From Epiperipatus broadwayi (lineage: Eukaryota > Onychophora > Udeonychophora > Euonychophora > Peripatidae), in assembly GCA_028023455.1 (NCBI GenBank), contig JAQFVV010006721.1, positions 184,001 to 248,000 of the forward strand: a stretch of 64,000 nucleotides of DNA. Direction: 5' to 3'. A program made the position numbers and the translations under genes. Positions 46,359 through 58,975 of the stretch are shown here, piece by piece. The stretch's first letter is position 1, and each line of letters opens with the position of its first letter. The notes beneath the pieces were generated by a model, which was not told the DNA's origin, did no database searches, and worked only from the letters and a program-made list of their open reading frames with translations.

Positions 46359-47347
46359 TGTAACAGTCAAAACACGTGTATCTCGCTAACATATTGCAGA
46401 ATTCGACCACCACACAGAACAGCAGCACCATCGAGTAGCGAAGCCACCGGTAGTACTGAGTTCGAACATAGTTTATCGGTTCTACAATACAATCTACGGG
46501 ATAACGCCTCTGATGCGACATAAGTAAACACTTCTTTAGGCACGGTGGTCAGGGAGATGCACGAGATTCATGGTTTGGTTTCCGAGTTGGCCAACAATCA
46601 AACGAATATTAATTAACATATATAATCGAGGAAATATATATAATGGGCATCGAATAAATGAAAACTAAACTGCAGACGTATAGTTAAAATTGTTTATTTA
46701 CGTATCTAACAAAAAAAACATTATTAATGTTATTAATCATATTTTAAATTCAGAGTTTCAATAGCTAATTGGCAATATTATTATATCTAAAATACATTTA
46801 TTTATAAAGAGCATTCATTTATATGAAGGCGTAATCTAGCTACCGAAGGTTCTCGAGTGAGTATTTCTAATGCGTACTGTAGGGAATTTATACTTTGCAC
46901 TGCAAGAGTCATCCGTAGCGGCGGACATACATTTATTTAATAAAAATATTTATTTTACGACTAAGGGCAAACATTTATTTGAGAGTGGATGATGAAGATA
47001 ATGCCGAGGCGGAGTGATATAGAGAATGATAAACTAAATAAAGGAACACGTGGTACGCTTTAGAAGGGCGATATAAAATGGCAGCACTGAAACTGCAATG
47101 CCGTGAATAAGTTTATAAGGGCTTCGGGTTGGTCTCTGCCTCGACCCGAAGAGGTAAGGTGCCACATGAGCATAACCAGGGACAAGCGGTCCGTGTCGCA
47201 ATTTGCCAGCTGGCTGCGTGACGGTCGTCAAGCCCTACGGGAACATTATCATGTCCACTTGTGTAGGACGACTGGGGTTAATTCAACCCTATAGAATCCA
47301 GAATATTCACGGCGTGGAATGAGTCATCGTGGCTTCAAAACGTAACA
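46359..47347 (-). mobile_element. 5' LTR of the gag-bearing element
   Basis: Minus strand from TGTTACGTTTTG (47347) to GACTGTTACA (46359), about 989 bases with TG..CA ends and matching TGTTAC termini. A TTATAAA box (near 47118) and AATAAA (near 46975) are present in the right order. It is CpG-rich. No second LTR is seen in the window, so the boundaries rest on terminal sequence alone. Confidence 0.6.
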
Positions 47348-47934
47348 CATGTATAAGATCTAAAAGATTATGGTAATATTTAACTAGATTTCAAACTCGG
47401 CCCTCCATTATCAACATTGACTAAAAGAAAATTGGTGACTCTCAAAGAAATGAAATTTCCGTAATTATTCATTAAAAGTTAATAATAAAAAAAAATATCT
47501 AAAAGGGGAATTATTACAGCGAGTATGCCAGCTATTACGAAGTAGTAGACCCTGCATTACAATAACTGATTCTTTGAATGCGTGTCGATTTATATGAAAT
47601 TTAAGTTATTTATAAAAGCAAATATTAATGACAATTTGACACGCATTCACTGTTCAAGCGATTATAGATTTAGCTTTAAAACTAAGACAATTATGAGAAA
47701 GTAATATTTCAATGATAATTATAAACAAAGTGTAGATTTGAGAAATACACACCTAAGAAGGATAGAGGGAGGTAAGCTAGATTATGCGAGAAATTTACAG
47801 ATTACATTAATTCTCAAATTTTAGTTTTACAAAATTACAATTTTAACATTTTAGAAGTTAGACAAATAGTAGGAAATGAGCTATAGCTTATTATTACTAG
47901 AGTACTCTATAATTTGGAATACACACACAGGTAC

Positions 47935-48015
47935 CTGTTTTATAAGATGTTTTTCTTCCATTTGTTTAATAGCAGATTGTTCGTGATTAGAAGTTTTCTT
48001 TCTTGTCTTTGGCAT
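47935..48015 (-). CDS. First coding exon of an unidentified gene
   Basis: The minus strand opens with AAAATGCC at 48015 and reads MPKTRKKTSNHEQSAIKQME then EKHLIKQ, 27 whole codons. The exon ends in CAG and the donor GTACCTGTG (47934). The peptide is basic and hydrophilic, without signal peptide; Lys/Arg near the start could be a nuclear signal, but I do not recognise the family. It sits in ADK intron 2 on the opposite strand. Later exons must lie to the left; the LTR element occupies the adjacent intron. I could not find exon 2. The upstream 48020-48200 is GC-richer, fitting a promoter and 5' UTR. Confidence 0.6.
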
Positions 48016-48019
48016 TTTT

Positions 48020-48260
48020 ATTGATTTTAACAGCAGCGGCTTTCTTGTTTATTTCAGGCAGCAGATCATTATGGTGTTTTTACGATGGGCAATGTGAAGT
48101 TCGGCATACGGTGGGCCATCTACCGATGGAGAATAATCTCGGTGCTTACTCGGTCATACCTTGCAGTATCAATTTATTTTAAGATATTTTAGACTCTCCA
48201 CTCGAGAGCAAAGCTAAAGTTGAAGTGCATGTCTCCAGCAAATCTAAGATGGCCTCCTTT
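48020..48260 (-). promoter_or_regulatory. Promoter/5' UTR of the nested gene, possibly bidirectional
   Basis: A local rise in GC and CpG (GCAGCGGC, TACGATGGGC, TTCGGCATACGG, TACCGATGG, CTCGGTGC, ACTCGGTC). On the + side another CpG-bearing patch at 48660-48860 (ATTGCG, GATCGAAA, GACCGG, GACGACAG, TTCGTACGAAT) contains a possible donor AAAAAGGTGAAA. The two could form a divergent promoter. Confidence 0.4.
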
Positions 48261-51120
48261 TTTTTTTATCTTGATCTTTCACATTTTTGTTGAGATATTT
48301 TTAGGTTTTATTTATCTTGCCCTCAGGATAATCAATGCTTTTGCTGGTTTTAATTAGAAAGAAATCTACTGTGCTATTGTTTGTTTGTTTTTTTTTTTAC
48401 ATTCGTTAATTACATTTTTTTGGAATTTTTCTATAATTAATTTATTATCTATCACTGACCGATGCTTTTAAATTTTCAAAGACAAAAGGGAATAAAATTA
48501 TTTTAACTTTAATTAATTATTGCATCAGATTTGGTTAGAATTATTATTTAACGAAATTTAAACTAAGCAACAAATACGAACTTTATAAATTCAAAATAAA
48601 TGATTAATATTACACAAATTTATTTAACTAAAAGAAATCTAAATTATATTATTTTATCCGTATTTATTGCGTTTAATTTGAGATCGAAATGTGTGCGTGT
48701 TTATGCTGAATTCTGCATATATTTATACATTTTTAATATTGTTACACACACAATTCGATACCAAAAGTTTAAATTTGGGTGGGATAGACCGGTCAGTGAG
48801 AGACGACAGAAAAAGGTGAAACTTAAGATTCGTACGAATCTTACTGTTTCAATAGTCAATTTTTTAAAGTTATATTGGATCTATATGAAGGTTTTATTCT
48901 ATTATGCTAATATTTTACTTTTATTATTGTTGTTATTTTACTTCCATTATGGAACACTGGATGGTGTTGTATATATAATAATTGGTTAATGTTACAATAG
49001 ATTATTAAAATTTGAAAAGGGCACTAATCATGCGCCGAAAAAGATTTTTTATGTATGATTAATATATTTTTATATTAGCTTTTGTATATGATTTTTATTA
49101 TTTGTTATAATTTATTTGAAAGAATAGCATATTTTGATGACATTAAAAATAGTAATGCTAATCTAGAACATACTACTTTTGATGGTCTTTTAAAATAAAA
49201 CAAGAAAGATATGAACCTAAAAAAAGATATTTATTTATTTATTAAACAATCTTTTCTGATAGCAATACTGTTCAATTATTTTACAAGTCTCTTAAGTCTA
49301 GAAATTATTTGTATATCTCTGTTTTCATTCTTTTTATCATCTGTAAACATTTATGAATATTTGATATTTCAAAAGATATTTATTTGTGAATAACCTTTGC
49401 GAGAAATTTTTTTTCACCCAGAAAACAAACAGCAGCATCCTGTTCTTCATTATTAACTTTTCAGATGTAGTTGTTATTAACAATTGGGATCAGCCACTTA
49501 TTTATAAGTTATTAATTCGTTTTTCTCACAACAGGTTCTTCAACCAAAACTTTTCCCTAAACACTATTGAATTTTATTGCAGAGATATATTTGCTCTGCA
49601 AGCTTATTTGTTCTAATCAATAAGAAGTCGCTTGGTGTTTATATTTGATATTACAAATATTTAGAGTAATTTTTTAGCATTAAAAACCAGAAAATTAGAG
49701 CATATATATATATATTGTTAAATATTATGCTGAATGTAAATTTTTTTTGAAAATGTAAATCTTTGATATAAAGATTCAATATTTAGATATAAAATAAATA
49801 AAATATTTTTTTTGCTTAATGTATACATATATATTTGTAAGAACTGTCTGGAAAAAACTCTTCAAAAATAATGATTTGATTGAAATTTAATATGCTGGAA
49901 AAATAAAATAAGAACATTTGACAATTATAATCTAGTAGACATACTCAGAATGTCTTAATTGCAGTGAACCAACATGAAATAATTTTTTTTTTTTATGAAA
50001 TTTTAATGACTATGAAGATGTTTATTCAAAAAATAATTGAGAATATTATCCTAAAATTGTTTAACTTAAGCTAGACTAAATCAAAATTGGCACCAACAAA
50101 TTACGAAGTGTATGTCTCCATCAGGAATGGTTACAAACACATAGACAAATTTAATTTTAATTTAATCTAATTTGCTAAAATTGTCTTAACATACATTTTA
50201 AATTATGTAAGTTCTTGTTATATTTGTATATTACTTGTATTGCAAAGTTTGTAATATTTATTCAAACTTTGTTAAATTTTATTAAAGTTTTTGAATTAAA
50301 TAAAGAGTGATTTTTTTTAGAATAAAATTACTCATGTAATTTTGGTTGCCATATTATTATAGGAGTTAGCAGCCAACAATAATCTCTAGTTTGCTAACGA
50401 CTTTCCAAAGTTTTTAAATATTGGTTCAATATATACTTTCAGTGATAAGAATCAAGTATAGAATATATTAAAATGTCTGGTGGTTCAACAGTCAATTTAA
50501 TAGCAACTTTTATCCATTAAAATCTATCGGTAAGAAAACATAATTTTGTCAGCAATAGCATGAACCAATTTGAGCATGAAATAGTCTTATATAATTATTT
50601 ATCAAAGTATAAAAACTAAATTTATATACTAAATAAACTAAAGCCTTTTGCATTTTCAGTATGTATTAGGTATGGCCTTGTTAATACTCTATTTAATCTG
50701 TTATTAAATATTTATTGGCCTTTTCCTCACCAAATAAGTTCTGAGTATGAGAAGATAATTGATTTTAAATGCTAATTGCTGTCTTTATTGGAAATGTAGA
50801 GACTTCAAACACATGAAAACTTACATATGTTTTGGCTGTTGCATTAATTTTGTTTTGGATAATAATGCTAAAATTAAGTCTAATGTTTTTTTTCTTCTCT
50901 CTGGCCACTTTATAAGTTTCTCAGATTACTAATTAGAGCTTTCTAGATATTCTTAGAGTATTGTTGAATTGTATATTATACTAAAAGTAATCAAGGCATC
51001 TTTTTAAACATTTGAAATTTAAACTGATGAACTATTGTTATTGATAAAAGGTTAATAATGATGAAAACAATATTTTTTTCAACAATAAAATTTTAGATAT
51101 TTTCATCATTTTCCCATTAG

Positions 51121-51224
51121 TGAGAGATCAAGCTGTAACAGATGATTCAATGAGGGATCAAACTATTGAACCAGCTGAAGATCATGTTACATCAAGCAGC
51201 AGAGGAAATAACGCTTTTCCCTAA
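51121..51224 (+). CDS. Candidate terminal exon of an unknown + strand gene
   Basis: After the acceptor TTTTCCCATTAG (51120) a frame of 34 codons runs RDQAVTDDSMRDQTIEPAED then HVTSSSRGNNAFP and stops at TAA (51222-51224). An AATAAA signal is at 51318-51323. Base composition is clearly richer in GC than its surroundings. The tail is polar, with RDQ..T repeated. The upstream exon would have to supply the first base of a codon ending TG. Its 5' part might start at the CpG patch near 48700. No family recognised. Confidence 0.4.
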
Positions 51225-52841
51225 AAGACCTCATGTATGCAGAATAAGAGCATTATTTCTAGAGTAGATGAGAGGAGTGGATTGTCTGTGCATTTATATT
51301 ATATATACATGAATGTAAATAAAGATTATTATTTTACTATGTAAATATGTGCAGTTAGTACATAGATAAATCTCATTATTATTAAACTATTTAAAAAAAT
51401 CTGCATGCCAATCATACATTTAACTGTATATTATGCAAATGAGGAACAAATATGCTTAAACGGACTTTCGTATAAAAACTTTCTCTAGGTTTATATTTAT
51501 GTGCAGTGTAGGTGAAATGAAATGTAATAATTGTGAGAAGCATAACAAATGCAATTGTGATTTGCATATTACAATAGCTATTGATTATTTGCATAGTAGT
51601 GATTTAGTTTGTAATTGATTTCTGTTCCAAATATATATATATTGCAGTTATATTAAAATGGATGCATGAAGAATTTTCTCCAATTAAGACATACTGCAAT
51701 AGATTATATTTATTTATTGAGTGTGTATAGAAATTGACACACAAAGCTGAAGTTTATTAATAGGCTGTTAGAGATTTTTAATGAAATTTCTAAACATTTT
51801 CTACTCATTCTTTTTCTATTTTGTTATTGATAATAAATAAATTTATTTTGTTATTACAAAGTTATAAAATTTATACCCTCAGTATATAACAAGCTCTTTA
51901 TATTTTTCTCGAGATAAAGATTGTTTTACAATACTTCAACTGAGTATTCTATAGTAGAATAATCATAATCTGGAAATAAGATCCTGTTCAGAAATACATA
52001 TACAATATTTCTGTATGATAAGTGAAGAAGTTGGCATTACGATGTCTTTATGAAATAGTTAGATTCATAATGTTTTATCTAGATATGACATTCATTGTTT
52101 CTATAACATTTTATTTCTCAAATTGTATTGTTATATTGGGTATACTGATAATATGTACTGAGACTTTTAACATTAATGCAATTTTATACAAAAAGTTACA
52201 GAAGATAATAGTATATAATATTAAACGTAAGTTACACTGCATATTTTAGGAGATTAGAGTTTTTACATTTTTTTTTCATTTTATTGATTTTTCTATCAAA
52301 AACCATAAAGATTATATTATTAGAATTGCTTATGATAAAATTATCTTTATCATGTTGAGAATATATTTTTTAATGTAACAAAAGTTTTTTCAGCTGTACA
52401 TTGATTTTGGATAATTTAACCATGAAGCATATGTTGTATATTTCAGGTTAATATTGGAATTATCTTTAACAAGATTGATTATATGAAAAAATAGATCATG
52501 TCCATTATATAAATATTATTAAAAACTAGTATACATTTATTACTCTATTTTTAGCTATTTAAATAAAATTAATAATGTTTCAAAAAATTTGATCAAATAA
52601 ACAAAATCAGCTGATAATTCAAATCCTTGTTTTCTTAATTATTTTAATCTAACTTATCATTTATGCTTTCTTGCCATAGACATTATTTTAAATTTATTTT
52701 CAAACTTAATGATTTTTTTTGCTATACATCAAAACGTTTTTCATAGTGATAAGTGATAGCACTATTAATTATTTCAAAATCGAAAGATACTCTATTATTA
52801 TTTTCTACTATTTCTTAAAAAAAAGGAAATGACTCCATTTT

Positions 52842-52946
52842 TTTTTTCTCATGTGTCATAGCATCAGCCGGGAAGCGAACCCGCTAACCTGGGACAACTG
52901 CTTGTAAAGCAGCTGTCACTGACCTCTCGACCACCAATATTTTGCT
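52842..52946 (-). mobile_element. tRNA-derived SINE, copy 3
   Basis: Minus strand: ATTGGTGGTCGAGAGGTCAG (A box), anticodon stem GCTGC/GCAGT with loop TTTACAA, long variable region, T arm CGGGTTCGCTTCCCG, then TGATGCTATGACACATGAG and an A-rich tail (the T run at 52840-52848). Same family as 19708 and 25661, more diverged in the acceptor stem. Confidence 0.8.
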
Positions 52947-55182
52947 ACTAAAAAAATCAAAAACTCGTCTAAAACTTATGAAAAAAATATCATATTTCTT
53001 TGTTGCAACTAATAAAAAAATAAACAGAGTAAGAAAAAATATATAGTACGGAATTAGCTATAAAGCATTTCTTAAATTATTGAATTGATTTACAATATAT
53101 AACTTTCCAGTGATTAAAGTTCTCTATTTTTTTCATTTCTTAGCAGAAAATATTATAGTCACTTTTAGTTTAATATCTACTAGAAACTAGATCTAATTAA
53201 TCAGTTCACATACATCAGCTGTAGATTAATTCAAAGGCCATAATTGATTAATTAATTGAATTGATGATCATCTATATTTTGTTATGATATTAAGAACCTA
53301 GAATTGAAAAATTGAATTCAGCAATTGTTTCAAAATAAAACTTTTTTTATAGAGCTTATGTAGGCAACAGTTTGTAATAAATTTAACAATTCTTAAAAAT
53401 TCATTCTAAAGAAAATTTTCAGCAGTAAAATATAAAATCTGTAAAGCTAGTAATGATAAAACCTTGTTACTCTTTTCAAAATAATGTACTAAAGTGTAAA
53501 GATTATTACGGTACTTTGAACAGTATTAATCATTAAGTATATGCTATGACTAAGTCCACATCATTAAGTTCTAAAATCATCTAATATATTTTCAAAGTAT
53601 CAAATAACTCTGACGCTAACATGTTTCTGTAAAATTAAAAATAAATAATATTGCAAACAATGAAATTTTGTAATGACGCCTTTATTATTTTTAATTTATT
53701 TCAAATACGTTATTATTTTTTTATAAATATTTTAGTGTTATTTTATTTATCTTCTACAAATTTGTAAATAAGATACCATTTTATTGCTACTGGTTGATTA
53801 TGTCGCAGATATATTTCATAATTATCACTAAGATTGTTTCCATTATGATTGTGCATTATAATGCATAAAATATGCACAAAAACATGTTAGTTTTGGTTGC
53901 AAATGATAATTTGTTGCAAACAAGTTTGACAAACGAATAACACTGGTATATATATTATAGATTACTGTATTTAATATAAAAATAATGTAGTTACTTACCA
54001 TCAATAAAAATTCATCAATACTTAGATTTCTAGTAATAGAATAATTAAAAAACACATCAATCATAAATGACAAAATTATTATCTTTTATAAAAATTTCAA
54101 CTTAATAAGAATGTAGCAAGAGAACAAGTGACATTACATTGTCAAAACGTTCAAATACTTAATTCTTAAAATGTCTTGTATTTTATATTTTTCTTATATT
54201 TATCAAAACATTGTCCAAATGTCTTAATTTAACATTTTATAGGCATACATAATACATACAACTATATTTAAATGCGAAACTAAGTATAATTATAATTCAA
54301 ATACTGTGTCAAATTTTTGTTGATATAAATGAAATAATTTTATTGATCTCAAATCTATTTTTGAGTTTATTTTGTTTGTTTATATTTATTGTTTTGCACT
54401 TTTTTATTATGCTGTAATTATAAATGCTTATAAATTTGTGCTAAAAAATTTAAATAATTTTTGATGTTTCTAACATTATATTGTAATCTTAATTAAACTG
54501 CAAGACAATTTTGTGGTATTTCCAGATGGAAAAAGTAAAAGAAAAAATCATTTGATTAGTTGAACAGAATGCTTGTGCTCAGCCTTTTGCATGGTTATCT
54601 GATCATTTGATTGTATGATTATTTTTTAAAAGTATAATTCAATTAACAAGTTTCTTATTTTAGATAATATTTTTTGGTTTATTTTTTTATTCTTAAATTG
54701 TAATGAATCTTTATAAGTCTAAAATTGATAATTATGTTTGTATGCTTTTTGAATACAATAACTGCCTTGAATTACTGATACTAGATTGTATCTTTGCTTC
54801 ATATATCTATATAAAGAACACAGAAGCAGACAATTTTTTTAATAAGATGCACATTTCTTTGATTTTGCTATATTTAGAATAGGTATTTAACTTGTTTTTA
54901 CAATATGAATGTTTTAAAAATATTAAAATATTTAAAATAATTGTTATTTTGCTAGAAATAAGTGATTTTTTGCTTACCTTTTTTTTCGTTGTGTTAAACA
55001 AATTATTTCTAGTAAGTCAAATAATAGTTTAGATGTTAATATATATTTTGTAATTTCTTTTTTTTTTTATATTAATTAATTTGGTAATGTGATAAGTAGT
55101 TTCCTTTCTTGATTTAAATTTAAATGAAACAAATTTTTTTAAAATAAATAAATATTTTATATATAGTTTATATTTGTTACAG

Positions 55183-55236
55183 ATATAATTTACAGCCAAA
55201 TAATGCTATACTTGCTTCTGAAAACCATAGAGACCT
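55183..55236 (+). CDS. ADK: Adenosine kinase, coding exon 3
   Basis: The acceptor GTTACAG ends at 55182 and the donor GTAAGT starts at 55237. Joined to exon 2 it reads KYNLQPNNAILASENHRDL, matching the conserved KY.LKPN.AILAE..H..L segment that follows the GNPLLDI strand in adenosine kinases. 54 bases, ending in phase 2 (CT). The next expected exon (the YHAGGS region) is not in the window, so the gene continues past 64000. Confidence 0.9.
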
Positions 55237-56384
55237 GTAAGTTTTTTTTAATTTGGATGTACTTATTTTAGTTGAATAATTATAACATATATATATATTA
55301 ATATATTAAAAGCTAAATGCAAATGTAAATTATTTTTTATTTTACTTTGAATGTGCTTATTTTATTTGAATAAGCATTATAAACTGTGTATATATTAGCT
55401 TATTTGAAACTTAATATGAATGTTTTTCAACATATGTTTTTAATATTTCAAAGCTTGAACTCACATCAATGTTTATATGAATTATTTAATAGTTATTTTT
55501 AAAGATAAAAAATGAAAATTAAGTTTTATTAATTTTACCAAACTTGTAAATAAACAGTAGCTGAGAATATTTAATATTTCTGAAGTAATAATCTTGATAT
55601 GCAGATACTATAAGAATCCTTTATAAGTCAGGTTTCTAGAAGTCATTTTAATAAACTTGCAGACAGAACTGATACAATTAATAGAATTTATATTTGCATT
55701 GTTATCTGAAATGGTGAGCTGATTAGATTGAGGCTTTATTAAGATCGCTGATAATGTAATATTTCATCCTACAAAATATTACTGATTGGTTAGCTATCTT
55801 GAAGACTCAATGACAATGAATAGTTTTCATTTGGTTTATATATTAATAAGAAAAAGCAATGTTTGCAAATTTATTAAAATAGTTTTCTGTAACATCTTAT
55901 TTGTAAATGATTCTTTATTTGCATATGAAAATTCTTCAGAAGTATTATTATGAAAAATAACTTAGTTTTACAGTTGAAATGTAAAATTGTTATAAAAAAT
56001 TAATAAGTTTTTAAGAATGTTTTAAAGAGTTATGCATTAAAATATAATCACTTTGATAACTGCTTTTATTTTCAACAAAAGATTGATTAAATCAATTTTG
56101 TTGCATTATTATTGTGGAATATATATATATATTTTCAGATTGATAATGTTGCTAAATAGACAGTTAAAGCAAGTAATTGAAATTGTATTGTTGTTATTTA
56201 TCAATTTTTTGTTTAGAAATCTGTATTTGAAAGAGTTGATTTTTTTTATAGATGGAAATAATAAAATGTTATGAAGTGATTTAACAAATTTGTTGTTTTC
56301 AATATCAAATTTAAAAGAAATTAACTTTTTAGGAAAAATTACATTCTGTAAAAATATCATCAGTTATATATAAAGCTCATAAAT

Positions 56385-56500
56385 AAGCTCTTAACAAGCT
56401 TTGCAGAATATTCCCAACCCCAGACCGGGGTCTGCTACTGGCTTCCTCAGTGAGTTATTAAGATATTCAAGCATTAGATATCATGTGACATATGACTTGA
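56385..56500 (-). repeat. Family D fragment
   Basis: ATAAGCTCTTAACAAGCTTTGCAGAATATTCCCAACCCCAGAC matches the left arm of the palindrome at 22676-22915. On the minus strand the ribozyme area reads CUGAGGAAGCCAGUAGCAGACC, so the A6/N7 and GAAAC positions are lost. CATGTGACATATGACTTGATTTCTTTG follows, the same flank as at 22934-22965. Confidence 0.6.
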
Positions 56501-56587
56501 TTTCTTTGTAAATATTATCAAATATTGATTTTATACACTTAGGCTAATGTTTTGCTAAAACCATGTGCAACTATTTCCCTACAGTCT

Positions 56588-58370
56588 TGTAATGCTAGCG
56601 AGATATGTGTTATAAAACTCACACATATATTGTGTTACATAGTTAATATTTAAAAATATACGATCAAATTTAAGAAATAATTAGTAGATTTTTAAAACGC
56701 AATTTTGTAAAATAAAAAAAAAAGATTGTGTTATATTTCTTTTTTAAGATAGAAAGAAAAATGTAATATGTTTTTGAAATAGATTTAAGAAACTTAATTT
56801 TGTGAAAGCAAAAGATTGCTTCATATTTTTCTTTTAGAATAAAACTGTTCTTAGCAAATGGGTGTGGGAATAGAATGTTAGGAAAATCTAAAAATAAAAG
56901 TAAAAAGATTTAATATTCTCTCCTTTTTATAAATAATAAAATGTCTAAAAAAATAAGCATAGATGAAAAATAAGAATAACAGTTTATGAAAGAAAAGCTT
57001 TCGAAAATGTAATTAGTTAAAAGATGACTGACTGATAAGAATTATAACTAATAAATGAATTAATTAAAAACTAAATAAACTATCCCATCAATATAAAATG
57101 ATGAGATAGCAGATTAATCTGAGAACAAGATTAGATAAAAAGGATTATAAAATTTAATTAAAAACAGACTTTAAGTTACAATCTTAATTAAAAAATAAAT
57201 TTAAGTGTGATAAACATTAAAAACTATGGAAAACAATGAGAAAGGAAAAGTATAAAAGTTTGTAGCTGTCTATTATTGTTTAGTCAGGTTTGTGATACAC
57301 AGTTCGCATTGCTATTAGTCCTTTGGGTTCTTTCTAAAGAATCTGAAATTTTAGCGCAGTAGTAAACCAGACATTAATTCTGCGGTCAGCATTAATGCAG
57401 GAGTCGCAGAAGTGTCCAACAGGGCTTCATGCCCAAGCCTTCAGCCATCAACTATCCCACCTGAATCACTACCTGGAACCAGTTCCGAGATTGTGAAATA
57501 GAAGCTGCTGTATACTCTCTTTCTCATTGTTCGACAGAAACCTGAAAGGAAAGCCATGAAGCCATTGATGGAGAACTAAAAAGCCAACCAGTTAGAAAGA
57601 ACACACAAATGAAAACCTAGGTAAAAATAATTAAATAATTAGACATTTGATTTTAAATGAAATGAACTTTAATGAAGGACTATTATAACTATAGCCTAAA
57701 GTCATCATTTACATTTTCTTGTGTAAAATTTATTGTTATATTATGTTAAATATGTGTGTGCGTAATTAAGTAATAAGGTTTGCTTAATTGTTATTGTGTC
57801 CATTTTCTCTCTCTCTTGACACTGCATCACCAGTAATTTAAATGTATAGTTTTTTTTTATGTGTTAAATGAATGTGCTGGACCCTGATTTAAGAGTATGA
57901 GCAAGCTTGCGATATTTCAAGCACTGGATTGTGCGCCTGTCGTCCGAAGCATGCTAGCTATATATAACCTATATAGTTGACTGTCGCCTGAGTTTCAATC
58001 TTAAAACAAATAAAATGCTTTGAATGGCAGGGTTTTAATCCAGCAGTTGAGATGGACCACAGTCCGGAAATGTGATCATGTTATGCTTTGCATAGCTGAT
58101 CTGGCTGTGGGTATTGTTGATGGCTATGCTATCAATGGTATTCTCCCCTCTCCTTGAAGGACCGATCCGTTTCTGAAGTGTTAAAGATATAAAGTAATAA
58201 TTATCAAGAAGCTATGTATTGTGCTTTTAATAATAAGCTTACTAAATTTAGATCTTAAACTTAGTTAAAACCCAGATATGAAAATTTATTAAAGCCAAAA
58301 GATATTAAAGTTTTATTTTACAAGGTATTTTAAACCTAGTTAATATGGTAACTTTGGGGGACCTGGTTCA
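56588..58370 (+). mobile_element. 5' LTR of a long-LTR non-autonomous element
   Basis: TGTAATGCTAGCGAGATATG to GGGGGACCTGGTTCA, 1783 bases, repeated directly at 59988-61755. The two copies align throughout with scattered substitutions and small indels, so the insertion is old. Orientation is set by the primer site just after this copy. Confidence 0.8.
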
Positions 58371-58395
58371 AATGGTGCCTAACATGGGGCTGAAA
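58371..58395 (+). promoter_or_regulatory. Primer binding site of the long-LTR element
   Basis: TGGTGCCTAACATGGGGC starts two bases after the LTR end. The initial TGG and spacing are as expected for a tRNA primer site; the primer tRNA is not identified. Confidence 0.7.
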
Positions 58396-58804
58396 TGTCA
58401 TAAATTGATCCAGCATAATCAAAGTAAAAAACAAAAAGTAAAATTGTAATTAAAGTTAAAAAAAAAAAGTCCGAAACTAAAAATTAAATTAAACGCTAAA
58501 TTGCATAGTTATATAAGTGAAGTCGGTGAGCAGTGTTAAAAGAAAAATGGATGAAGGCAAGCAAATAGTAATATTACGCATATAAGATAATTAGTAATAG
58601 TTAAGAATATAAAATAAAAAGAGTATGAATTGTAAATAAAAAGGAGAGAGGAAAAAGCAGCCAGAGAGATGAATAAATTTATTATAGGGGTTGTTTATAG
58701 TCAGGTGGGAATTAGAGAGGACTGACAGGTTTTTTTTTTAAGTTGATTGAACACGTTCGATTTAAAATATTTAAAAATAACGTTAAACAATAGAATTAAT
58801 TAAA

Positions 58805-58975
58805 TGCTCACTATTATTTCAGTAATAGTTTTAACAAGGCTGTAAACCTTAGCAATGAGCGTCTGAAAAAATCGTCAATAGGGACCTCTGTAGGTCTTTA
58901 AAGACCTAGATCCCTAGTGACGATTTTTTCAGACGCTCATTGCTAAGATTTACAGCCTTGTTAAAACTATTACAA
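58805..58975. repeat. Palindromic MITE-like insert inside the LTR element
   Basis: Arms of about 65 bases, AATAGTTTTAACAAGGCTGT..AATGAGCGTCTGAAAAAATCGTC and their reverse complement, meet at TAGGTCTTTAAAGACCTA. Only a few mismatches. No hammerhead core inside. Confidence 0.7.

Larger units (their letters stand above)
41947..55182 (+). other. ADK: ADK intron 2
   Basis: A 13.2-kb intron, GTAAGA to TTACAG. It contains the N gap, a gag-bearing LTR element and, on the opposite strand, the first exon of another gene. The stretches 42000-43430, 48900-51050, 51330-52840 and 52950-55180 are AT-rich with no recognised gene. Open frames at 42249-42470, 49211-49616, 52022-52249 and 53843-54073 have no motif. 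The correct order and phase of the exons on both sides of the gap support the scaffold join. Confidence 0.6.

Noticed and set aside
48600-48989. A 129-codon + strand frame ending in a run of Leu
   Set aside because: Composition is that of translated AT-rich DNA with no domain. The CpG patch inside it is more likely a promoter or exon boundary.
58805-58975. Palindrome as a further ribozyme family
   Set aside because: No CUGANGA or GAAA at hammerhead spacing; an ordinary fold-back insertion fits better.
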